From contig NZ_JAMZIE010000001.1 of the NCBI RefSeq assembly GCF_024178165.1, positions 1 to 64,000 of the forward strand: 64,000 nt of DNA, in the 5' to 3' direction. The stretch's first letter is position 1. Every line of letters starts with the position of its first letter. Below are positions 56,110 to 64,000 of the stretch, piece by piece. Source of the DNA: Halohasta salina (GTDB lineage Archaea; Halobacteriota; Halobacteria; Halobacteriales; Haloferacaceae). The notes under the pieces are model-generated. The model made no database searches and had not been told where the DNA came from. It saw only the letters and a program-made list of their open reading frames with translations. The position numbers were made by a program, and so were the translations under genes.

Positions 56110-56170
56110 TAAACACAAAGTACTTATATTGTACTGATATCTGTTCGGGTACCCCTACCCAAAACAGCAC
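56110..56170 (+). promoter_or_regulatory. Promoter and leader start of the first S-layer gene
   Basis: taaacacaaagtacttata (56110-56128) is followed 41 bp on by acccctacccaaaacagcac (56151-56170). The TATA-like tacttata is about 26 nt before the second block, which is therefore the probable transcript start. The leader to the ATG at 56282 is about 130 nt, long for a haloarchaeon. The same two blocks with the same spacing precede the second S-layer gene. Confidence 0.7.
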
Positions 56171-56281
56171 AACGGAACTCGTCTATTATCAGAAATAATC
56201 CGTGCTGGTATAGACACGCCGGGCACGCCGTGCCGGACGTCGACGGGTACGATGTGTTGTCTGAAAGAAAGTACAACCAAT

Positions 56282-58858
56282 ATGAAGCAAACCAACTTAC
56301 AGTACCGACAGAAGGGACGTGCCGTGTTCCTTGCCGCGATTATGCTGGTTTCGGTTGTCAGTATGTCCGTGGCGTTCGCGGGCTCGGCAACCGCAGTCAC
56401 ACCGGTAGAAGTATCGGAACTACCCGATCCTGTTTATCCCGGTCAGGAATTCAACACGAGTGTAGACAATACTCTCGGTGGTGACTGGAACGACGTGGGC
56501 GATAGCGCGTATCTCGTCGAAGTCCAGCGGGATGCTGGAAACATCGACGGTCAACGCCTCGTCAGCACCCTGAATCCTGAGACAAATGATGGGACCAACA
56601 CGTTCTACGAGGTCGACACCGACAGTCTCGAACCCGGCACCGAGTACGGTATCTCGAACACCACGAGTTATCAGAGCGGCACGACGCTGATCACACAGAC
56701 GTTCTCGGTGATCAGCGAAGGTTTCGGTGTCGCGTTCGATGACGATTCGGTCGACGAGACCGACAGCGAGAGCACCGTCGAACTCGATTCCGACCGACAG
56801 ACGACCAGCTACAACGTGACAGTCAGCGTCGACGGTCCCGATGATTTCGACGCCGATATGATCGAAGAGCTGTTCAACGCGACGAACGGGACCGGAGCGA
56901 CCGTCACCGATTCCGACTACCTTCCGCTCGACCACCTCGGCTACGATCGCGACGAGGGTGATGGTATCAACGAGCTTCGTGACGATGGCTACGTCACGCT
57001 CGATTTGAGTTACCTGGAAGCGAACAACGGGACGATCTCCGGAGAGGATGTGACGATGGACTTCGAGGCACTTGCCGATGGGGAGGGCCTCCCCGACGGT
57101 GGTGAATACGAGTTCGAATTCATCGTTACCGATACGGGAGCGACTGCAACCGATACGATTTCGATCGCGGAATCGGACGAGGGTGCAGGCTTCAGTTCCG
57201 GAACGTACCAGGCCGCCGCTGGTGACATCACGACCTTCGAGTTCGAACTCGAAGACACGGACGAGACGTGGATCCAGATCGGCGACGCGGATTCTGATTT
57301 CGTCGACGTGCTCTACATCGAAGCCGACGACGAAGCCGAACCGATCGAAGTAAAAGTCAATACGCGTCTCCTCGGCACGTCGACGAGCCTCGACGGTGAA
57401 GCGGTTTACGACGTCGAGAACGCCGACATTGTCGAGAGTGCCTACCACGACGCCAACGGTGGGACGATGACGAACACTCCCAATGGCGTGACGCTCTTCG
57501 AGGATGATGGCAGCAACACGAACAACAGCCTCGACAGCTACGTCAACGACCTCGGAATCGCCGATACGGCCACCGAACAGCTAACCCGGCCGCTACAGGC
57601 AACGACGTACGAACTCCAGATCGCGGGTACGGATGTCGACAACGCACTGTTCGATGCGGACCTCGGTGCTGGCGAAGCGAACGATCAACTCGATAGCGCC
57701 GTGATCGAACTAGAAAACCCTGAGATCGGTGATATCACCATCCATGCCGCACCCGGTGAGAACGCGGACGACGAGACGGAGATCGCCGACCTCGTCGAAG
57801 CTGCAACGCCACGCGACGAGATCGCCCTCGATGACCGACTCATCGTTCAGGTGGAAGCGACCGGTCTGTACGGCGCGCTCGTCGCTGGTGCGGAAAACGA
57901 GAACGCTGCGGATCCCAACTGGGACCGACTCGAAGACGGTGTCTCGACGCAGGTGCTGTACAACCTGATCGAGACGACCAACGAATCGATCGACTTCGAG
58001 ATCAGCGCCGAGGAAACGACCGGCAATCAGGACCCACTGGAGGTCGACCTCGAAAGCGGTGACACCGACTCCTATATTGTGATCGACAACGACGGCGGAC
58101 AGTTCTTCGTCGTCGTCGACACGAGTTCCGACACTGCCTTCGCCAACGGCGATGCGCCGGACGACGACCTCGGATTCACCGCCCTGCTCGAATACGATGC
58201 CGACAACGACGACGACCGCTACGAGTTCGACAGCGATAGCGATCCGGATCCATTCTCGGCTGCCGATGACGCGGTGAACTACCCCTACCTGCTTCAGGGG
58301 GACGTTCTCAGCAACAGCGTCGAGTTCGATCTTGCACCCGCTGCGATCAGCTTCGACAACCTGAACGCCGACGACGTGCTCGAAATCGAGAACGTAGAGG
58401 ACGCGGACATATCCGGGACGACGAACGTCGCGCCGGGTTCCGATGCGACACTCCGTGTCTCATCGACTGATGCGTCCAACTCGTTCCGAATCGGTCAAGA
58501 CGTGACGATCGACGACGACGGCTCGCTCACCGCTGAATTCGACTTCAGCGAACAGTCGGTCGGTGACGCCTTCGACACCACCTACCGTGTCGGTGGCTCG
58601 ACTATCGACACCGTCGACTCGGTGCTCGTCGAGGCGGGAACACTCGGTGGCGACCTCCCCGACGAGGGTGACGACACCGAAGACGATCCCGAGGACGAGC
58701 CGACCGACGACACACCCGAAGACGATGTCGACGAAGAGGAAACGGACGACGGCTCGACTGACGAGGAAACTGACGACGAAACGCCCGGATTCGGCGTGAT
58801 CGTCGCCCTCATCGCCGTTCTCGCGGCTGCACTGCTGGCTGTTCGACGAAACGAGTAG
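56282..58858 (+). CDS. S-layer (surface) glycoprotein, paralogue 1
   Basis: This protein has 858 residues from the ATG at 56282 (MKQTNLQYRQKGRAVFLAAI), a haloarchaeal surface glycoprotein signal peptide ending near residue 38. The body is acidic and beta-rich, with many N-x-S/T glycosylation sites and long Asp/Asn/Ser stretches. The C-terminus has an Asp/Glu/Thr-rich stretch (about 805-840), then the PGF-CTERM signal (TPGFG, hydrophobic helix, VRRNE). Archaeosortase A should remove the tail and attach a lipid anchor. It is a clear paralogue of the gene at 59993. An earlier in-frame start codon at 56252 is less likely, as it adds residues before the signal peptide. Confidence 0.93.
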   Translation: MKQTNLQYRQKGRAVFLAAIMLVSVVSMSVAFAGSATAVTPVEVSELPDPVYPGQEFNTSVDNTLGGDWNDVGDSAYLVEVQRDAGNIDGQRLVSTLNPETNDGTNTFYEVDTDSLEPGTEYGISNTTSYQSGTTLITQTFSVISEGFGVAFDDDSVDETDSESTVELDSDRQTTSYNVTVSVDGPDDFDADMIEELFNATNGTGATVTDSDYLPLDHLGYDRDEGDGINELRDDGYVTLDLSYLEANNGTISGEDVTMDFEALADGEGLPDGGEYEFEFIVTDTGATATDTISIAESDEGAGFSSGTYQAAAGDITTFEFELEDTDETWIQIGDADSDFVDVLYIEADDEAEPIEVKVNTRLLGTSTSLDGEAVYDVENADIVESAYHDANGGTMTNTPNGVTLFEDDGSNTNNSLDSYVNDLGIADTATEQLTRPLQATTYELQIAGTDVDNALFDADLGAGEANDQLDSAVIELENPEIGDITIHAAPGENADDETEIADLVEAATPRDEIALDDRLIVQVEATGLYGALVAGAENENAADPNWDRLEDGVSTQVLYNLIETTNESIDFEISAEETTGNQDPLEVDLESGDTDSYIVIDNDGGQFFVVVDTSSDTAFANGDAPDDDLGFTALLEYDADNDDDRYEFDSDSDPDPFSAADDAVNYPYLLQGDVLSNSVEFDLAPAAISFDNLNADDVLEIENVEDADISGTTNVAPGSDATLRVSSTDASNSFRIGQDVTIDDDGSLTAEFDFSEQSVGDAFDTTYRVGGSTIDTVDSVLVEAGTLGGDLPDEGDDTEDDPEDEPTDDTPEDDVDEEETDDGSTDEETDDETPGFGVIVALIAVLAAALLAVRRNE

Positions 58859-58880
58859 TCGCGCGCATCGGCCTCAATTC

Positions 58881-58886
58881 TTTTTT
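58881..58886 (+). terminator. T-run terminator after S-layer 1
   Basis: A tttttt run (preceded by ttc and followed by aat) lies 23 bp after the stop codon of the first S-layer gene. Archaeal RNA polymerase ends transcription at such T-runs. Confidence 0.6.
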
Positions 58887-58995
58887 AATCACTCTGTTAC
58901 TGCCGAGAGCTGACGTCGTCCGGTAGCGGTAGCAGCGTCATGACGGAATCATTATCAGATAGTACCACTATACATTCACAAAGGGCTACTATTCG

Positions 58996-59646
58996 ATGAC
59001 CGCCGTTTTCGACGCACTCCGAACTGGGCCGCAGACGGAGATCGACATCGCACTGCTGGACCCCGACGAGCGGATGGTGGTCAGACGGATCCGGATCGAT
59101 GGCTCCGTTGGGTCGACCCCAAACGTCCCTGTGGGCCGATTTACCGGGGTCTTCTATGTCGTCGGTGATGAGCGTCGCGCCGCCGAGCGGTTCGTCGAGG
59201 AGAACCGAGATGCCCTTTCGGATCTGGACTTTTCGAGCCGGAACCCGATCTCGACGAGCGTCGACCGCGATCTCTACGACTGGATCCTCCATGCCCTCGG
59301 TGAGCGGGAACTCGAAGTCCACGAGACGGTTGTCATCGAGCGCCGGGACGACGTGATCTGGTGTCTCGGCCGCCGGACGTTCGAAGAGACGCCCATGCGA
59401 CGCTACTCCGTCGGCGGGAGCGGATCGGCGAAGATCGAGGACGTCGACCTCGCTGAACTCTACGACTCGTTTGACGGCCCTCTCACGGAGTCGACCCTCG
59501 CCGCCGAGCCGTCGGTGTCGGGGGACACGCGGGTCGTGTTGGATGCCTTTCGCCAGTCGCCGGCCTTCGACTGCCGACCGACGACCGTCGACGGCGAGTT
59601 GGCCATCGAACCGGTCGACGCGGGGTCGGACCGAAGCGGTACTTAA
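58996..59646 (+). CDS. Conserved-type acidic protein between S-layer genes, unknown function
   Basis: This 216-residue protein starts MTAVFDALRTGPQTEIDIAL. It has an alpha/beta pattern without signal peptide or membrane helix (RFTGVFYVVGDERRAAERFV, DRDLYDWILHALGERELEVH, ETVVIERRDDVIWCLGRRTF). No catalytic motif is evident and I do not recognise the family. It lies between the two S-layer genes on the same strand, separated from the second by its own promoter. Confidence 0.65.
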   Translation: MTAVFDALRTGPQTEIDIALLDPDERMVVRRIRIDGSVGSTPNVPVGRFTGVFYVVGDERRAAERFVEENRDALSDLDFSSRNPISTSVDRDLYDWILHALGERELEVHETVVIERRDDVIWCLGRRTFEETPMRRYSVGGSGSAKIEDVDLAELYDSFDGPLTESTLAAEPSVSGDTRVVLDAFRQSPAFDCRPTTVDGELAIEPVDAGSDRSGT

Positions 59647-59801
59647 TATGGACCATTCACTGCTTCGATTGTGGAATAGATTCACATGCGGTACGCGTCT
59701 CTCGGCAATGCTAAATCACCGACACAGTTCCTCATTACCGCATCTACCGCCGAATAGATACTCGAACCCACGACAGCCTATTGCTTCATCGCTCCGACTG
59801 G
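59647..59801. other. Intergenic region before S-layer 2
   Basis: I find no gene or clear structure here. It separates the 216-residue protein gene from the promoter of the second S-layer gene, and together with the promoter and leader it makes a 346-bp non-coding stretch. Confidence 0.5.
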
Positions 59802-59862
59802 TAAACACAAAGTATATACCAGATTGCCCGTGTGTTTCAGACACCCCTACCCAAGACAGCAC
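59802..59862 (+). promoter_or_regulatory. Promoter and leader start of the second S-layer gene
   Basis: taaacacaaagtatata (59802-59818) and acccctacccaagacagcac (59843-59862) repeat the promoter blocks of the first S-layer gene with the identical 41-bp offset. The leader to the ATG at 59993 is about 150 nt. Sequence outside these blocks is much less alike, so they are probably under selection. Confidence 0.7.
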
Positions 59863-59992
59863 GGTAGAGTACGTCCGGTGTCGCGGCGATTCGTGATGGC
59901 ACGGATCGTGTGCGATTGACGCGGGGTAGTGAAGCCGTGGACGGAAATAGGGTGTTGTCGTTGCAGTGCAGTTGCGAACCAACAACTCATAC

Positions 59993-62614
59993 ATGACACG
60001 AAACAACGACACATCGTATCGCCAAAAGGGACGCGCAGTGTTCCTGGCCGCGATCATGCTGGTCTCAGTTGTCGCCATGTCCGCAGCGTTCGCGGGCTCG
60101 GCAGCTGCGACATCGCCGAATAGCATCGACTCTATGTCGGACGAGGATCCGGCATATGCAGGACAGGAATTCAACACGAGTATCGACAATACGTCCGACT
60201 GGCAGGACTCAAATGGGGATGCAGATAACGCATTCCTTGTTGAAGTCCAGCGTGATGCAGGTTCCTTGGACGGTCAGACTGTCGTCAGTACGCTCAATCC
60301 AGAGGCAGCAGATGCCGTCGGTGGTAACATCTACTACGAGGTCGACACCGCTGACCTCGAATCTGGTACTGAGTACGGGATCTCGAACGAGTCGAGTTTC
60401 AAAGGCGTTAACCAAACCAACATCACCCAAACGTTCTCGGTCATCAACGAAGGCTTCGGTGCCGAGTTCGATGACGACGAGGTCGACGAGACCGACAACG
60501 AGAGCGTCGTGGAACTCTCCTCGGACCGACAGAATACGGATTACAACGTGACTGTCAGCGTCGACGGTCCTGACACCTTCGACGCCGACATGATCGAAGA
60601 CCTGTTCCAAGCATCGAACGGCTCGGTTGGGACGGTCACTGACTCCGATAACCTCCCGCTCGACGGACTCGGGTACGATCGTGATGACGGTGACAACATC
60701 AACGACATCCGAGGCGACGATTACGTCACGCTCAACCTGTCGGCTCAGGCTGAAAACGGTACGCTCTCGGGTGACGACCTCGAGATGAACTTCACGAACC
60801 TCGACACCGGAGCCGGTCTGCCGGACTCTGGCGAGTACGAGTTCGAATTCTACGTGGCCGACACGGGTGCAACCGCGACGGACACGATCTCCATCAGCGA
60901 GTCCGACGAGGACGCCTCGTTCACTGAGGGAACGGTCCAGACGGCCGCCGGTGACATTGCAACCTTCGAGTTCGAACTCGAAGACACCGACAGTACGTGG
61001 GTCCAGATCGGTGACGAGGATACGGACTTCGTCGACGTGCTCTACGTCGAAGCCGACGACGAAAACGAACCGGTCTCGATCTCGGTCAACACCCGTCTGC
61101 TCGGTACGGACACCAGCCTCGACGGTGACGGCGAGGTCTACGACACCGAGAACGTCGACGTTCTCGAAAGCGGATTCCACGACTCGCCGAACGGTTACTC
61201 CAACGCACCGAGCGACGCGACCCTGTTCGGTGACGACGACGCAAACACCAGCCAGTACCGATACTACGTCCAGGGCGACCTCGGACTCGTCGATCGGAGC
61301 AGTGGTGAAAACTACACTGACCAGCTGGTGCGACCGATGCAGCCGACCGACTACGAGATCCAGCTCGCTGGCACGGACGTCGACAGCGACGAACCGGTCT
61401 TCGACGCTGACACCGGTGGCGAGGCCACCGACCAGCTCGGCAGCGCTGTGCTCGAACTCCAGCAGCCGGAGATCGGCGACATCACGGTCCACACCGCACC
61501 CGAAGACAACGCTGATGCCGAAACTGAAATCGAAGAACTCGTCAACGCTGCAACCGTGCGTGACGAGGTCGCGATCAACGACCGCCTCGTCGTTCAGGTC
61601 GAGGCAAGCGGGCTCTACGGCGCGCTCGTTGCCGGACCGAACCAGAAAGGTGCTAACTACAACATCGACTACGACCGACTCGAAGACGGTGTCGATACGA
61701 ATGTGATGCAGAACATCGTCGACAACACCGACGAATCGGTCACCTTCGAAGTCGTTGCAGAATCGACGACCGGCAACCAGGATCCGCTCGAAGTCAACCT
61801 GGGAGCCTCCGACAGTGACACCTACATGGTGCTCGACGAGGAGAACGAACAGTTCTTCCTCATCGCTGACACGAGCGCAGATAATGCGTTCAAGAACGGC
61901 GACGCACCCGATGACGACACCAGCTTCACCGCAACGCTCGAATACGATGCTGACAATGACGACGATCGATTCGAGTTCCAGAACACAGCTGGTGGCTACG
62001 CGTTCAACGCAACCAGCAACGCGGTGAACTACCCGTACCTGCTCGACGGTGACGTCATCAGCAACAGTGCTGAACTCGACCTCCAGCCGCGTGCGATCAC
62101 CCTCGACAACGTGAACGCCGACGACCAGCTCCAAGCTGAAAACGTCGAGGCTTCCGAGATCACCGGTACGACGAACGTTGCACCCGGCTCGGATGCGGTG
62201 CTCCGCGTCTCCTCGACCGACGCTTCGACTTCGTTCCGTAACGGACAGAACGTCAACATCAGCGAAGACGGTACGGTCTCGGCCGAGTTCGACTTCAGCG
62301 ATCAGGAAGTCGGCGACCTGTTCGACACGACCTACCGCGTTGGTGGCTCGTCCGTTGACACCGTCGAATCCGTGATCGTCGAAGAGGGCTCGCTCGGTGA
62401 CGCTCCTGAGGAAGACACTGAGGAAGACACCGAGGAAGAGGAAGACACCGAAGAAGACACTGAAGAAGACACTGAAGAGGACACCGAGGAAGACACCGAG
62501 GAAGACTCCACCGAGGAAGACTCCACGGATGACGAGACGCCCGGCTTCGGCGCACTCGTCGCCCTCGTTGCCCTCATCGGTGCAGCACTCCTCGCCGCGC
62601 GCCGTCAGAACTGA
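59993..62614 (+). CDS. S-layer (surface) glycoprotein, paralogue 2
   Basis: This protein has 873 residues from the ATG at 59993 (MTRNNDTSYRQKGRAVFLAA), with the same surface glycoprotein signal peptide as paralogue 1. The two proteins align along their whole length (for example EVQRDAGSLDGQTVVSTLNP and FEFELEDTDSTWVQIGD have close matches in paralogue 1). The tail carries Thr-Glu-Glu-Asp repeats, then the PGF-CTERM signal (TPGFG, hydrophobic helix, AARRQN). A GTG at 59966 is possible but adds residues before the signal. It is likely anchored by archaeosortase A. Confidence 0.93.
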   Translation: MTRNNDTSYRQKGRAVFLAAIMLVSVVAMSAAFAGSAAATSPNSIDSMSDEDPAYAGQEFNTSIDNTSDWQDSNGDADNAFLVEVQRDAGSLDGQTVVSTLNPEAADAVGGNIYYEVDTADLESGTEYGISNESSFKGVNQTNITQTFSVINEGFGAEFDDDEVDETDNESVVELSSDRQNTDYNVTVSVDGPDTFDADMIEDLFQASNGSVGTVTDSDNLPLDGLGYDRDDGDNINDIRGDDYVTLNLSAQAENGTLSGDDLEMNFTNLDTGAGLPDSGEYEFEFYVADTGATATDTISISESDEDASFTEGTVQTAAGDIATFEFELEDTDSTWVQIGDEDTDFVDVLYVEADDENEPVSISVNTRLLGTDTSLDGDGEVYDTENVDVLESGFHDSPNGYSNAPSDATLFGDDDANTSQYRYYVQGDLGLVDRSSGENYTDQLVRPMQPTDYEIQLAGTDVDSDEPVFDADTGGEATDQLGSAVLELQQPEIGDITVHTAPEDNADAETEIEELVNAATVRDEVAINDRLVVQVEASGLYGALVAGPNQKGANYNIDYDRLEDGVDTNVMQNIVDNTDESVTFEVVAESTTGNQDPLEVNLGASDSDTYMVLDEENEQFFLIADTSADNAFKNGDAPDDDTSFTATLEYDADNDDDRFEFQNTAGGYAFNATSNAVNYPYLLDGDVISNSAELDLQPRAITLDNVNADDQLQAENVEASEITGTTNVAPGSDAVLRVSSTDASTSFRNGQNVNISEDGTVSAEFDFSDQEVGDLFDTTYRVGGSSVDTVESVIVEEGSLGDAPEEDTEEDTEEEEDTEEDTEEDTEEDTEEDTEEDSTEEDSTDDETPGFGALVALVALIGAALLAARRQN
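62408..62526 (+). repeat. 12-bp TEED repeats in the S-layer 2 tail
   Basis: About ten variants of gaagacac(t/c)ga(g/a)ga encode Thr-Glu-Glu-Asp units just before the PGF-CTERM motif. They keep frame and differ mostly at third codon positions, so selection acts on the protein. The tail spans the cell-wall region. Confidence 0.85.
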
Positions 62615-62661
62615 TCTGACGACCCGCAGCGAGTAGCCGCTCCCGATTTCACACTCAACCA

Positions 62662-62690
62662 CCGGCCGCGTGCCGGCCCTTCTTTATTTA
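62662..62690 (+). terminator. Hairpin and T-rich terminator after S-layer 2
   Basis: ccggc (62662-62666) pairs with gccgg (62672-62676), and a T-rich stretch (ttctttattt) follows. It lies 48 bp after the stop of the second S-layer gene. Confidence 0.6.
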
Positions 62691-62758
62691 TCAACCGCCG
62701 AGCCGCAGCACTCGCCCGAGAGCGATTGATTCACATCGGTCGAGTCCGAGGTGCCGAT

Positions 62759-63202
62759 ATGTACGATATCGTGCTGTTCCCGACCGACGGTAGCGACACC
62801 GCAACCGAGGCGGCGGCCCACGCGATCGACCTCGCCGCGCGCCACGACGCCGCACTCCACGTGCTGTACGTCGTCGACCACGAGCGCGTCAGCCGGATGG
62901 CCCCGAAACTCGGAACCGACCACATCAAAGAGACCCTCCAGCAGGAAGGCGAGAAGGCCACCGGCGAGATCGCCGACCGCGCGGCGGAGGCCGGCCTCGA
63001 AACCACGACCAGCATCCGGGAGGGCGCGCCCGCCGACACCATTACCGCCTACGCCGACACCGTCGACGCCGACGCGATCGTCATGGGAACCAACGGCCGG
63101 ACCGGGATGGACCGGCTGCTGTTGGGCAGCGTCGCCGAGCGGGTGATCCAGACGACCGACCTGCCGGTGACGACGGTCAAAGCCCCGGCCGACGACGACT
63201 AA
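62759..63202 (+). CDS. Universal stress protein, UspA family
   Basis: This protein has 147 residues from the ATG at 62759 (MYDIVLFPTDGSDTATEAAA). It has the UspA nucleotide loop MGTNGRTGMDRLLLGSVAER, of the G-x2-G-x9-G-S type. It lacks the central insertion of the pair at 2936-4038, so it is a typical-length member. It lies just upstream of archaeosortase A on the same strand, but a 68-bp gap leaves room for a separate promoter. Confidence 0.9.
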   Translation: MYDIVLFPTDGSDTATEAAAHAIDLAARHDAALHVLYVVDHERVSRMAPKLGTDHIKETLQQEGEKATGEIADRAAEAGLETTTSIREGAPADTITAYADTVDADAIVMGTNGRTGMDRLLLGSVAERVIQTTDLPVTTVKAPADDD

Positions 63203-63270
63203 GCGGCGGCTGGACGCTGGCGGCACCCGCAACGACAAGCGATTTAGGCATCCTCGTCGACCAGTCAGGT

Positions 63271-64000
63271 ATGCAAGCGGCGATCGACTGGCTCGGCGCG
63301 GAACTGTTCACCGTGGGGCCGGTCTCCGACGCCTTGGCGTGGCTGGTCATCGGGCTGTTCGTCCTCGCCGGCGGCGTCGAGTGGTACGGCCGGCGGAGCG
63401 ACGCCGACCTGATGTCGACCGCCCGGCCGATCGCGGCCGCCGCGTGGGTCGGCTTCGGCCTCTTTTGGCTCAACCTCTTTCCGGCCTTCGCGTTCGAACA
63501 CCAGAGCTTCGTCGAGGGCCTGCTGAGTCTCGCCGCGTTTCCCGCCTGTCTGTACGTCGCCAAACACCTCTACGACGGCCGGGATACGCTGTTCGTCCTC
63601 TCCCGTGCGGTGGCGGTGATGGGGCTGATCTACCTCCCCTTCGAGACGATCCCCGCAGTCACTCTCGCGGGGACGACCCTGCCGGCCCCCCGGCAGTTCC
63701 TTATCGAGTTCGTGGCCGTTCTCACCGGCGACATCATCTCGCTGTTCGGCTACTCGCCGACGCTCATCGAGAGCTCCGAGGGGTACATGGCGACCTACCA
63801 GTGGATCTTGGCGGACGGCCACCGCTACAACGTCTCGATCGTGCTGGCCTGCACCGGCCTCGGCAGCATCGCCATCTTCGGCGGGCTGATCGCCGCCGTC
63901 CGCGCGCCGCTGGACCGGAAGCTACGGGGGCTGGCGGTCGCTGTGCCGACGATCTTCGTCCTCAACGTCTTCCGGACGGCGTTCATCTCGATCGCCTCCG
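63271..64000 (+). CDS. artA: Archaeosortase A (partial, cut by window end)
   Basis: The open frame starts at MQAAIDWLGAELFTVGPVSD and continues past the window end after about 243 codons. It shows multiple membrane helices and the archaeosortase signature LACTGLGSIAIFGG, with the catalytic Cys at residue 194, plus LNVFRTAFI with Arg at 235. A second conserved Arg should lie beyond the window. ArtA cuts the PGF-CTERM signal of surface proteins and couples this to lipid attachment. Three likely substrates are in this window (the metallopeptidase at 719 and the two S-layer proteins). Confidence 0.92.
   Translation, partial: MQAAIDWLGAELFTVGPVSDALAWLVIGLFVLAGGVEWYGRRSDADLMSTARPIAAAAWVGFGLFWLNLFPAFAFEHQSFVEGLLSLAAFPACLYVAKHLYDGRDTLFVLSRAVAVMGLIYLPFETIPAVTLAGTTLPAPRQFLIEFVAVLTGDIISLFGYSPTLIESSEGYMATYQWILADGHRYNVSIVLACTGLGSIAIFGGLIAAVRAPLDRKLRGLAVAVPTIFVLNVFRTAFISIAS

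Noticed and set aside
62408-62526. Short regular repeats that could suggest a CRISPR array
   Set aside because: Repeats are 12 bp with no unique spacers, keep the reading frame and encode the TEED tail of the S-layer protein.
60209-62662. 817-codon open frame antisense to the second S-layer gene
   Set aside because: The frame mirrors the Asp/Glu/Thr-rich codon pattern (Val/Phe/Cys-rich translation). The + strand has a clear S-layer protein with promoter and terminator.

Overview
The window is chromosomal DNA from a halophilic archaeon (class Halobacteria). The evidence is GC-rich sequence, strongly acidic proteins, leaderless genes with TATA boxes about 25-30 nt before the start codon, haloarchaeal lipoproteins with an AGC/SGC lipobox, an archaellin, two S-layer glycoproteins with PGF-CTERM tails, archaeosortase A, MptA, archaeal RibL and KorAB. 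I cannot name the genus with confidence. No insertion sequence, integrase, CRISPR array or rRNA operon is visible. One tRNA gene is present (Ile, GAT). The window reads as core chromosome rather than a mobile island.

Layout. 0.3-8 kb: aIF1, a secreted PGF-CTERM metallopeptidase, a rhodanese, two tandem UspA proteins, a Nudix hydrolase with a small membrane protein, a DUF5787-like protein with nuclease-like motifs, a Cys/His protein, a Cys-rich DUF326 protein, tRNA-Ile and FxsA. 8-21 kb: a thioredoxin/DUF255 protein, a TrmB regulator, MptA, an FAD/NAD oxidoreductase, small haloarchaeal conserved proteins, CarB and a membrane chemoreceptor. 21-28 kb: NAD kinase, a KaiC-like ATPase with a repeat-rich tail, a multi-pass membrane protein coupled to a HEAT-like/pseudokinase protein, UPF0058, AroD, and a JAMM protein coupled to RibL. 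28-36 kb: a DHH/RecJ-like protein, a secreted phospholipase-D-like protein, DUF456, a lipoprotein, KorB/KorA and a small flavin reductase. 36-43 kb: a large PAS/GAF histidine kinase, acetyl-CoA synthetase, a lone archaellin, a MinD/ParA ATPase and DUF5816. 43-50 kb: cytochrome oxidase subunit I with small accessory membrane and lipoprotein genes, a DRG GTPase, a lipoprotein and a TIGR04206-like protein. 50-64 kb: a VOC protein, a divergent tubulin/FtsZ-like protein, an RND exporter with a COG1361 partner, two S-layer glycoprotein paralogues, a third UspA, and archaeosortase A cut by the window end.

How the parts connect. The cell-surface theme is strong. Archaeosortase A (63.3 kb) is the expected processing enzyme for the PGF-CTERM tails of both S-layer proteins (56-62.6 kb) and of the metallopeptidase at 0.7-2.4 kb. 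The S-layer genes share a duplicated promoter and leader block with identical spacing. Central metabolism is represented by acetate activation (acs), 2-oxoacid:ferredoxin oxidoreductase (korAB), carB, aroD, mptA, NAD kinase and FAD synthase. Sensing and motility are represented by the chemoreceptor, the histidine kinase, the archaellin and MinD.

The best candidate for an undescribed system is 22.3-25.9 kb. There a KaiC-like ATPase faces, stop to stop, a GTGA-coupled pair encoding a HEAT-like/pseudokinase protein (catalytic Asp replaced by Gly, DFG Asp replaced by Asn) and a multi-pass membrane protein.
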